Below, piece after piece: positions 24,221-34,002 of a stretch of 64,000 nucleotides of DNA; position 1 is the first letter of the stretch, and each line of letters opens with the position of its first letter. A program made the translations under genes and the position numbers. The notes beneath the pieces were generated by a model, which was not told the DNA's origin, made no database searches, and saw only the letters and a program-made list of their open reading frames with translations. This DNA is from Calycina herbarum (Eukaryota > Ascomycota > Leotiomycetes > Helotiales > Pezizellaceae), in the NCBI GenBank assembly GCA_001414485.1, contig LLEY01000182.1, forward strand, positions 1 to 64,000. The letters run 5' to 3'.

Positions 24221-26294
24221 AGGATCTCTGCGGTAGTATGAATACGAGTGAGGGGTAATCGCTTAGCAAGCTGCTGCGCCCGATTTCCTCGATGCTCTCC
24301 TGACAATATGCACGAGCTCTCCTGATAACCAAATAAGAGGAAATTCGCACAAGCATCAATCGCACATACTTCTCGCACGATTCATTCGTCTTCACAGCCT
24401 ACAGAAAAGCCTGGCCGGAAAAATGCCACGGGGGATAAAGTTTCGATGTTAGGTCTAGGGTACAGTAGTAAAGAGGCTGTGAGGCTGTAGGTCATGAAAA
24501 TGGAAAGAATTTTTGTAGTAAGGAAATATGAGAATTATTAATGTGATTCTGGAAGAGTATTGTGAATGATAGTGTGTATTATGCATGGGAAACGTTTTCT
24601 CAAATGGTGAGTTTCCCGTATACCGCTTGTTCTGCTGACATTTAACGAACAGCTACGACATGAAATATACTAGATTGGAGATTTCTCCGATGCACAGAAT
24701 CAATATAGTATTCCCGTCTGTTTGGAATAGTAAGTGCATTGCATGGGAAGCCTTGATAGTTGCAGCACTCTCAAGAACGCCTTAACAACTGATGTATGAT
24801 GAGTACGAACTTCGGGTTCATTGATCCGTAGACCCGTAGGGTAGTCTTTTTCGCCAACACGCCATGGAAATATGAAGTGTCAATTCTTCTGCAGTGAGAT
24901 AGCCAATGCATGGCTTGGGCCAGATCAACTAGTTCAAACTTCCAGCTCACGCAGAAGTGCGGTGTAGGATCAGAAACAATTTCTCAGGGCATATGATAGT
25001 CTTGTAGAACACAAGAATGTGTCTCGATTGACAGCCCAAATACGAGCTGTGCGAAGAGTTTCACTTCTAAGGAGATGAAAAGAAGTAAGGGGGAAGTAGG
25101 GAAAGTAATACTACGTTCCCTGCCTACAACAAAAAACAGAATCAGCACTCACCGATGGCTATAAGCTGATCCTTTGCCTATCCTCCGCCCCATATAAGCC
25201 TTTTCTCTACGACAATGCCTTCTATTGACCGAACATGAGGCTCAAGACCTTCTGAATGCCCCGTATTTGGGACACTCATGCCATAAGGCTGTACCACTCA
25301 ATACCCACCCCTTGCTGCAAAGATGCCTTGGGGTATGTCAGGCCAGCCTTCTTTTCCATCAGTTTCACGGCCAATATATCCGAGACGCAGGTACTGTGTT
25401 CCAAAGCCAGCCCATTTCCAGACCCAACTCCTGCATGTTCCTGCATTATAGCCGCACTAGGAGATTGCTGGATTTGTCTGTGCGAAGCTTAGGAGGGTGG
25501 ATATTGGCTTCGGAATCCGGCAAGCTTGCGGGGAGGATCGTAATCTCGTGGGGTTGAAGGCTTGAGGTCCTGCTTTCGTGCAGATTGGGGGTCTTTGGCG
25601 GGGCTCGGTAGGATTGAATTCCCCTATTGGGTGATCTGGAGGATTGTCGCGCGGGTAGGGTCTCGCAATCGGTGAGGCATATTGTATGCTGAGGCAAATT
25701 CATGGGCGTATCCAGAGCATCGGATCATGTAACGCAAGGGAGGAGTCTCGAAAATGAGGTCAGCAGGAATAACTCCCGAAAGTGATCTCCTGCTGTCCTG
25801 CGGCACGGTAGGCGGTGCAGCACAGCCTCGGCTAAATTAGTGGGGCTTCAGCGCTCCGCCTCGGCGTTTGGCCAATCACATACCGTGTAACGCCACTATT
25901 TACATTTACCAAAACGACACCACATGGCAAATTGTGTTACTCACTCTAAAAGGCTATGGTACAGCTGATCTCCTTCTCTTACATCTGATCATACTTTTCC
26001 TCTCAACTACAAGAACTTTGGGGCTCAGCTACCTCCTGGTACTTGCCACCTGAATATACCATAGCCCGGGCAGAAAAGTTGGGCGAACCACCACTACCGA
26101 AACCATCAACATCTGACTCCTTTGTCAAGGGGCAAACAGAGATATAATAACGAGGTAAGTTGTTGATTTTCACAATCTTTCCATCATACAAAAGTCAAGA
26201 AGTCATACCAATACCATCTTCGATTCAAACCTGACATCGAAACCATCCAATCTATATCAACACCTACACTTCAACTATCTTAAATTCTAACACA
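24221..26294. other. intergenic, nothing supported
   Basis: Short ORFs only. A GCC/CCG-rich patch lies at about 25800-25870. The last 300 bp, with CA-rich and CT-rich tracts, are the likely promoter and leader of the VWA gene. No RNA gene was recognised. Confidence 0.45.
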
Positions 26295-27455
26295 ATGACG
26301 CACTCAGTTGTCCTCGCCCCAACGATGCCTTCCGGCTCATGGAATCTCGGCTCCGCGTCGAAGCGAAGCTCAGTATTCGGTTCTCTCAGCAAGAAGCTTG
26401 GTCGCAAGAATAGCGACAAATCTACAGCATCAACGAGAGCAGTAGAGACACAGAGTCATGGAAGTCCATTTCGAGGAGCCTCAGTACTTCCAGTACCAGC
26501 AAACCCATCTGCATCAAGATCAAGATCAAGATCTCCAAGCCCAAACCCACTATCAAACCCCTCTCCTGCCACCCGACGACCAGATAGACCGGGCATGAAC
26601 GCATTTACGGTTTCATCCAACGAACCACCGCCAGCATATTCACCATCTCCTGTCGATGCTCCTGCTCCATCCTTTGCAAACTTGCCAACGAACACACCAG
26701 CCGCAACCAATGCATCTGGCACCGAAGACAAATATGCTTTTCTCGCCACTTTCGACACAGTTCTCTTGATCGATGACTCCGCTTCCATGGCAGGCCGTTC
26801 GTGGCGCGAGACTTCGCAAGCACTTGCCACAATTGCTCCTATCGTCACACAATATGATAGTGATGGCATTGATCTGTACTTTCTGAACAATAAATCAGCC
26901 GATGCTGGTGATATCCCTAATGGCATTGCACCAAGCGGATACAGAAACCTGAGAAGAGCAAATTCTGTTTCCGAACTAATGGCACGAGTTCAACCAACCG
27001 GCTGCACATTTACAGGTACTCGACTTCATAACATCATGAAGCCATATCTCACAAAGTGTGAGAAAGATGCGAAACTCGACAAAGACACCAAGCCACTTAA
27101 CATTATCGTCATTACTGATGGTGAACCATCCGATGAAGTTGACACAGTCATTATCCAAGCAGCCAAGAGACTCGACAGAATGGATGCCCCCCCTTACCAA
27201 CTTGGTATACAATTCTTTCAGGTTGGCAACGAACCAAGCGCCAAAGCAGCATTACAGAAACTCGACGATGACCTGTCAGGTATGGTAGCGGGAGGAATCA
27301 GAGATATTGTTGACACAGTCACCTGGACTGGTGGCAATAGCGCTAGTGAAGGTGGAGTTGGTCTAACTGGTGACGCCATACTCAAGGTCGTTTTGGGTAG
27401 TGTTGTCAAGAAACTTGATCGACAACGCGCAAGCGGAGAAGTCCGAAGATCCTGA
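26295..27455 (+). CDS. von Willebrand factor type A domain protein
   Basis: 386 aa, intronless; the start MTHSVVL may be replaced by Met11 (MPSGSW). The N-terminal 145 residues are Ser/Pro-rich and basic, with SRSRSRSPSPNP repeats. The VWA domain spans about 150-350. Its metal-ion-dependent adhesion site is visible as D160-x-S162-x-S164 (DDSASM), with a likely Thr in TFTGTRLH and Asp in VITDGEPSD. Fungal proteins of this layout are usually cytosolic and poorly characterised; protein-protein binding through bound Mg2+ is the expected mode. No signal peptide or TM segment is seen. Confidence 0.85.
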   Translation: MTHSVVLAPTMPSGSWNLGSASKRSSVFGSLSKKLGRKNSDKSTASTRAVETQSHGSPFRGASVLPVPANPSASRSRSRSPSPNPLSNPSPATRRPDRPGMNAFTVSSNEPPPAYSPSPVDAPAPSFANLPTNTPAATNASGTEDKYAFLATFDTVLLIDDSASMAGRSWRETSQALATIAPIVTQYDSDGIDLYFLNNKSADAGDIPNGIAPSGYRNLRRANSVSELMARVQPTGCTFTGTRLHNIMKPYLTKCEKDAKLDKDTKPLNIIVITDGEPSDEVDTVIIQAAKRLDRMDAPPYQLGIQFFQVGNEPSAKAALQKLDDDLSGMVAGGIRDIVDTVTWTGGNSASEGGVGLTGDAILKVVLGSVVKKLDRQRASGEVRRS

Positions 27456-28463
27456 ATTATCGTTTCTTTCATTTGTAAATTCTCTGTACCATATTTCTAC
27501 ACCGCCCTGTTACATGGACAGGTCTCTAAGAATGGCGTTCTGGGGTATTTCTCAGAAGGAGTGAGCAAGTTTTTTTTAGCTAGAGCTCCATGGGGGCGTT
27601 CCGGGTTTTTATAGAGGTTCTTCCCTCTCCGTCAATTGATTTAAGAAGTTTACATGTTCTCTTCAGCTCTTATCACCACCACGTGACCAAAACGAAAGAG
27701 GCAAATATAGAGCTAAAAACTAGATAACCAAACAAAAAGAAGGGTCATAAGTCTCTTTTGGTGTTCGTTTTCGTTCACAGCCCCTTTTAACAATTTTCAT
27801 TAATTTTAGACACGTGATCCCACATAGGTCACTTTTGGGGTTATCCAAGTATTCTTATTTCTGCTATTCAACTAGTTTAGTTTACATCCAATTTAAACCC
27901 TAGAGCTAGATTCTCAAATCCTATCTGTCTCTGGGTCTGTTAAGAAACTCGATTTTGAGGCAGGGGATGGTAAACATCATCCCCCCTTGCCTGAGAGCTT
28001 CCTCCAGGTTCCTGTTCCTCATTATTTATGCACAATTTCAGATTGCTTAATGTTTGTTTTGGACCAGGGGAATAAAGCCTCCCACTACAATAGTGACATC
28101 GGATGCGCGGCAAGTATACATATCTGGTTTTCGTAACATCATAATCGCTAGCCCATGCCATACCAATCCATGGAATGACGGTGTTAGTTTCTGGATCAAT
28201 AGCCGTGTATCGCATTACTGCTTCGAAACGGTCAATCGGGTATTTTTGATTGGGAATACGTAGACTTTCAATGAGCCAATCTGGTGGGGGTGGCTAGTTT
28301 GATGGTAGACGAAACACCTTTTTTCGAATAGATATGAACTTAGCCAATAAAATATGCGGCTATTGTCTGTGACAGAAAAGGAGCATCCACCTTTTACTGA
28401 GATTTGAATGTATCTTCTCTGAAAGCGAACAGGTTCCAAAAAAAAAAAGACACAGAAAAAGAC
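27456..28463. other. intergenic or degenerate tail of the ubiquitin-like locus
   Basis: Minus-strand frames at 27940-28440 look partly protein-like (words such as DNSRIFYWL and CHYCSGRLYSPGP) but shift frame and have no domain I can name. They may be the decayed 3' exons of the retropepsin-like remnant just upstream on the same strand. The left part holds the VWA 3' region. Confidence 0.3.
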
Positions 28464-28890
28464 TCACTGGGGAAACTAGCAAAGCTTTGTGGGGTGGAGG
28501 TGCATTTATGGAGCCCACAAACGACGCCCTGGCTTTGTTATTGTTTACCACGATGTCATTGATAGCAGTCAGTCCCTGATGGTCCAAAAGCACACCAGCA
28601 GTGCTGGAGCGTATGACGAAAAATTTCTGAGTCGATTGTCTCGAGCTGCCAAGTTGGCGAATATCGATCATCACTTTTGCTTCGGCCTTATACTCCATCC
28701 CGCCGATGGTACATTTTTGTTTTTCTTCATAAGTACCATCCAGAGGCAGAAGCTCCAGCTTTAAGCTTTTGACTTCTGACAGTGAAATGAAATTCGAGTA
28801 ACCCGGTTGAGTTCTAGCAGTTAATCGAACAGGCGGTAACTGTATTACAGATATTGGCCCTACCGTTATTCTTTTAGACAGTAACAACAA
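28464..28890 (-). pseudogene. retropepsin-like domain remnant
   Basis: The open minus-strand frame reads PGYSNFISLSEVKSLKLELL, LPLDGTY, then KAEAKVMIDIRQLGS and FFVIRSSTAGVLLD. Strand order and spacing match a retropepsin-like aspartyl protease fold of the type found in fungal nuclear genes. The catalytic DTG expected just before PGYSNF is not present (TARTQ there instead), so the fragment is either inactive or misassembled from exons. It may be the C-terminal part of the same ancestral gene as the ubiquitin-like locus immediately upstream, but the splice phase between them could not be made to fit. Confidence 0.4.
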
Positions 28891-28914
28891 TACTGTGAAA
28901 TAAATTGTACTTAC

Positions 28915-30649
28915 GTGGTATAATTTCGATATTGACCACGGGGGGGTTGAATGCGGATGTTTTTGATGTATTGAAGATCTTCTTCTTTGATATTTTCGTC
29001 TTCATCGTGCCAGTCGGCTTCTGCTTCGTCATCTTCTTGGTCATGATCCTCAAAGTGATGACATTCACAATCGCAGTCTTCGTCGTCGAAAAGAAATTCC
29101 TGTCCACATTGCGACTCCCTGTCTTGGGCATTGAAGTCTGCCACTGGAACACTTTCAACGTAAACCTGTTTACGCTCTACCAGGGGTAACTCCTCAAACT
29201 AACTCTGGCAGCTTGCACTATTATTTCAAGTTGAACAAAAATCCAATTGTGGTGCATCGTTCAACTCACCAAGTAAACCCTCCCCCAGGGACTTCAATCC
29301 ATGACAAGGATTGACACCCCAAGCGAGGACATTCATTTCTTCACTTAGTTTGAGGAATCACCATAGCCATCACGATTTTCATGCCAAGAACAAACTCCCA
29401 ATTCTCCTCTGTAAGCTGGAGACGAGTATTCCTCGGGTCTAAGTGCCGCCATTGATCTCGTTGCACCAGTTTACTACCTCGGTCTTGTCGAAATTTGGCT
29501 TTGACGACCGCTTCAACCATCTATACTTAGTCAGCCTCCAATAACAGGTTCAAGAAAGTTGGTGACAACTACTCACCGCAAAATCAAACTCGGGGCCAAT
29601 AGTGATAGGACGTCCAAATGTATCCTCGATTTGCATGGGCTTTTGAGACCATGTGTGATCTGTATCGGGACGTGGCATTTTTGTTTGCATTTCTAGTAAC
29701 AAGCTATATATTTGTAAGGTTTTCGAACTTTGGTTGCTATCAGTAAAGCAACGAACTAGAGATCTATAAACTCGAAGAGAAGATAAACTTACTATGTTTT
29801 CTGAGCAAGTTTTGGTAGTATGCCTACTGCTTGGTAAATAGCCCCTACATTCGACTCGAAGGTTTTTCTAATTGACTGCAAACTATTCGAAGTCTCAGTG
29901 GAATACTTCATAATTTCCATCTTAACAGCTGCGGTCCCCTCGGTCACCGCATCTCGGACCTCAGATATGTTTTCGTTCGTTTCGTCAGCTTTGGTGCTAA
30001 GCGACTCCAGCTGATTTTGTATTCTTTCAGCATCCTCACGAGCTAATTAGTTCGCTCGAAAGGCACATTTCCTATGAGAATCTTAGTGGGTGTAATCACA
30101 TTCCGCTCGACTTTCAAACATTTGATAAAGGCCAATAAGCATATTGAGACTCCCAACATATCCGCCCAGCTCTGCTCTCAATTTAGCCACCTGCTCAGCT
30201 TTCTTCGTTGCCAACCATCGAACTCTGTAGGCCACATCTTTCATTACCCCACTCGACCTCGCTTTCCCGAGAGTAGCATCGTAACGCTGAATGTGTTCCA
30301 GAAACTCCCTCAACGGAGCCTGACATGTCGCCGCAGTTGCTTTGATCGCGAAAACCGTCCCTTCGAGACCGGAGACAGGTTCGAGGTTTGCAACTTGCTC
30401 AAGAGCTGTTCTCAAATTGTCCAACTCGGTTTTGACATGCCGGTACTCTTGGGCAGAACCAACGGAATCGTTCAAGGCCGACCCAACTTTGACGATAAGA
30501 GCTACGGCGGTAAAGAAATCACCTGCGCTATATCCAAAAGATATTCTGTAGAACAACTCACCGAGGGAAAGAAGATATATCAGGTCCAAGATCGTGAGGC
30601 TCAAGGTACAAACGTCGAACCAATGTTTTACATGGCTTTGCATATGCAA
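28915..30649 (-). pseudogene. ubiquitin-like-domain protein with zinc ribbon, apparently disabled
   Basis: Exons on the minus strand are 30649-30100, 30042-29793, 29703-29577, 29520-29270 and 29217-28915. All junctions are GT..AG and in phase. Domains in order: an N-terminal helical fungal domain (FGYSAGDFFTAVALIVKVGSAL to NMLIGLYQM), a coiled linker, a ubiquitin-like domain of the fungal ULD_2 type (IEDTFGRPITIGPEFDF to GMKIVMAMVI), and a zinc ribbon CPRLGC...CASC followed by an Asp/Glu-rich tail. Three lesions are seen. The usual initiator Met before SFGYSAG is ATA, although an open upstream frame offers another ATG. A TGA at 29343-29341 lies before the zinc ribbon. A TAG at 29201-29199 follows CASCQS. 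Each is one transition from a sense codon. If translation uses the upstream ATG and ends at 29341, a shortened protein without the ribbon is possible. Confidence 0.6.
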
Positions 30650-30950
30650 TGCAACCTTTACATAAGCCAGAGTCTCAGAGATAAATCTAGAAATAACAAT
30701 TGAATAGATAAGATTCGTTTATTTCAAAGATTTCTCAAATCTTGAATTCAAAGGGTTTAGCATCATGCAGTCCTTGAAAACTGAAGAGAATTTAGCAGTG
30801 AGCGCTTTCACAACTTTGGGTTGGGACAAGGATACCAGGATTGGCGAGTCTTCCGAAACTCGGTCCGAAAACCGGGAAGCCTACGGTTTTAAGCAAGAAA
30901 GTTGAGCCTCCAATACGAGGGTACCAACTCACAAATGTGAACTTCAATCC

Positions 30951-31209
30951 CGGCTCTACGTGTACGAAAAAAGGCGCCCTTTTGAGGCACCAGCCGCACC
31001 CAAACCTCAAAACCTAAATTTCTACATACAACCACAACCACTCTATTGAAGTCTCTTACATTTCGTGGACTTTTTTATAGCAGTCTCAGGAATCATTGCA
31101 AATTTTTGTTATATTTTTACGACTTAATTTGACCTCATAGTGTAGGTAGCTTTTGGTGAGGTGGGCTGTGCCTCAAAAGGGCGCCTTTTTTCGTACACGT
31201 AGAGCCCGG
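30951..31209. repeat. near-perfect inverted repeat (foldback/MITE-like)
   Basis: The arms at 30951-30990 and 31168-31209 match as reverse complements at about 39 of 40 positions, with a GGCGCC core and a TCGTACACGTAGAGCC segment. Similarity continues more weakly outward and inward. The spacer is about 177 bp and AT-rich. The right arm ends 15 bp before the stop codon position of the minus-strand P-loop gene, so it lies in that gene's 3' flank. A transcript through here would form a long hairpin. Confidence 0.85.
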
Positions 31210-31223
31210 CTAGCCTCAACGTT

Positions 31224-31870
31224 TCAGATCTGTTGTCCACAAAGCCACTTTATAATCTCCTGTGCTGCACCCTTAGCACTCAGTTTTGTCGTATCTAGAA
31301 CCAGGTGCCTAACCGCGACATTTTCCCCCTCAATCTCCGTCTTCATCTCGCTCGGATCCAGTAAATTGGGAAGTCTCGTCTGATGTTGAGAAGCACATTC
31401 CCATCGACTAACTTTGATTTCCCTTGTTCTTGTCCCTTTACCCTCTCCTCGCTTTCCAACCTCTGTTTGTTTGTCTTCGCATCACATATCAAAGTGACCA
31501 TACATATCTCCGTTCCGCGTTTCTTCGCAAGTCTCATATGCTGCATGTATTGTTCCTCGTCAGTCTCGAACCCCTTGACCAAACACGCAGTCATAATGAC
31601 AACGAGACTTTTCGCTGTGAGATCGGCGATGGCGTTGAAGGCCAAATCCCGAAATTGCTTGCGTAGGTTATAGTGTTCGGGTGTACGCTCGGGGAGGATA
31701 GCAGAGACGGGGTCTATGGTGAGATGGTTGTCAAAGAGGCGATTTTCGTTCAGAATTGTTGATTGAAGGGCTTTCGCAATAGTAAACTTTCCGACTCCGG
31801 GGAAGCTATTGAGGAGGAGGATGCAGGGAGGAACATTGTTGCGTGGTTGGAAAGGTCTCGCGGAATCCAT
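31224..31870 (-). pseudogene. P-loop kinase-like ATPase with a frameshift
   Basis: It starts at ATG 31870. Residues 16-32 hold the variant Walker A NSFPGVGKFTIAKAL, typical of fungal AAA/adenylate-kinase-like small ATPases. Later come DHLTIDPVSAI-like NHLTIDPVSAIL, an ALT-type VVIMTACLV strand, and an arginine-rich lid-like segment. The first frame ends at 31343 (175 aa). A different frame continues from about 31395 with LPNLLDPSEMKTE to HLVLDTTKLSAKGAAQEIIKWL and stops at 31224. This has the expected length and composition of the family C-terminus. One missing base near 31390-31400 explains the break. The interval has no intron-sized GT..AG pair. A sequencing or assembly error is the alternative to a real lesion. 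The cellular substrate is unknown. Confidence 0.6.
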
Positions 31871-34002
31871 TTGAATTATTCGGGGCCGTATCAGGGTTCG
31901 TACAGGCTGCTGTTTGGGTAGACTTTAAGGAAAGAGTTTTTGTGTCTATTGTTGTGTTGTCGAAAGTTGTTAGTTCAGAGGTTGGAGAGAGTTGCAGGCG
32001 CTGAGTTTTGTTGCTCGAGTTTCCTGGTGTACCAAAATGTGTCAGAAAGCAGCTATATTCAGCAGAACCCCGCCAAAGAGAACCAGGGATGACTCACATG
32101 ACAACCATTGTAGAACTATATATCTAGTCAGACAACCACAACTATAAGTCTACCATGCCAAATAAACTCGGAAACGCCCAAAAATACAAAAGAGAGACCG
32201 TTTAACAAATTTCAGGGACAAAATAAAACGGGATTTTTTGGCAAGCGAGTTGGTAAACAATGAAGAAGAGTTACAAAACGTATTTTCATGAGCCTGCTGA
32301 TATGAATTCATTCCCGTCACACTTTGCTTTTGGAATTAAAGCAAGTAAGAGAAAGAATAAAGATCTTCCATTTTTAAACCCTCTAAGAAGGTGGTAAGCT
32401 GGATTCCTCTTTGGGATAAGGCTCACTTACATTTTGAAAAGCTGGCTGCTATCTACTCCGTAGGACCCCCACCAAGGCTACGAGGCTCCTCAAAACCCCA
32501 GAGCAATCCCATTATGAACTCATCATTTTCCCCTCAACTCCCTGGGCTCGAGCTTTATCCTATTCTTACCAACCAGCCTCTAATGCACCTCCAAATAATC
32601 TCCCATCTAAAGAGTTTAAAATATATTGGACGATAAACCCAAGTTTCACTCCCCATCTCAAGAACCTATGATAACCATCTCATGCCGCCTTTACGCCTCA
32701 ATACAGCCGTCTCCTCTGTCTCCCGGTGATAACCCTGGTGATTGCTAAGCATCCAAGCTGGCAAGAGTTTCTGTTTACACAAAGAAGTACGCGTAGGTGG
32801 CTGTGTGGTGAATAGGAGGCTGGGTCGTCAGCTGCAAATTTTTAGTTGGGGGGCTGGGATGAGGGGTAAGTAAACAAAGGTGAATTCGAAGGTGAGGTCG
32901 AAAAATTTGCAGTGATTTTGGAGGGGTGCGAAAATTTCGAATTTGGGGGGTGGGAGCCAAGAGGGGTTGGAGAAATTTTGCTCAAATTTTCATTGCTGCC
33001 TACACTGCTGGCACTTGGGGAAGGGTTGAGAGATCATCACATAGTCACATTTTCATATCACCGCGAGGCAGTTTATTTTCAAGATTTCAATTCTCTAGCA
33101 CGTAAAAAGCAGCCAAGACTTAACTTTTCCGTTTTGTGAATATCAATCCATCTGCAAAGTAAAGACAATCACCCTGTAAGGCCAGAGCAAAAGTGTAAAC
33201 ACCCACATGGCAAAACCCAAACCCAGTCCTCCATATCCATCGCAAGCCCTCCATCAATACCAAGGGTCGAAGTAAATCTCACACCCAGAAAATCCAGCGG
33301 GGAAGTCGAAGAAGAGGAAAAGTTGAACATGGGAGGAAAATGACCATTGAGATAATGTGAAAAGGGCTGATGAGGTCGTATCCGATGGTGGTTGTCGGCA
33401 AATTTGCGTGGTCGAAATACGTGATGGTGAGAAATGCCATCGCTGAACCCCAAAAGAACGAAATAAAACAGAGAGGACTTGATATCTTTTCTGCAAGCTG
33501 AAACTCAAATGCATTGAAGCCCAAATAAATGCGCATAGGAACCTGTAACGCGAAACCGAAGAGATCGACGCCCGGACGCCGCGCAAAAAGTGATGGTATA
33601 ATTGATGAGGTAGGTTGTTTGTCGTGACGGTCGCCAGCTTGACCTCGGGTATCGAAAATCGAAGAAAAATACAAAGCAGCAAAGAGCGTGTTCGTTGCCA
33701 CCAGGGGGGAATTGAATTTTATTTTTGCGGTTTTCTGTTTTCGACTTTTTTTTGTGTTTTCCGATTTTCTGGCAAGGAAAAGAATAGAGAAGGTGCTTTT
33801 TCGTGTGAATACGGGCTCCTCGTCGCACTTTTATGTCTAGCAGCGTCTAGGCAAAAGTGTCTCGAAACGCCGGTTTCCCGTAAAAATGAAATGACAAAAG
33901 GAAAAATGTTGAGCGGCAAGTCTTCGGAAAGAATCAACAAAGCGCGAGGATCGTATCCAGGTCGACCATGCTTCTCCAACTTCTGGTAATAAAGCGACCC
34001 AT
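31871..34002. other. intergenic, no supported gene
   Basis: There are two overlapping minus-strand frames of about 140 codons at 33254-33701. One is hydrophobic and could be a small membrane protein, but neither has a domain and both are open over the same bases, so coding is not established. The rest is AT-rich with short ORFs. Confidence 0.4.

Noticed and set aside
33254..33701. Two overlapping 140-codon minus-strand frames, one hydrophobic
   Set aside because: Both frames are open over the same bases and neither has a family match; a small membrane protein is possible but not supported.
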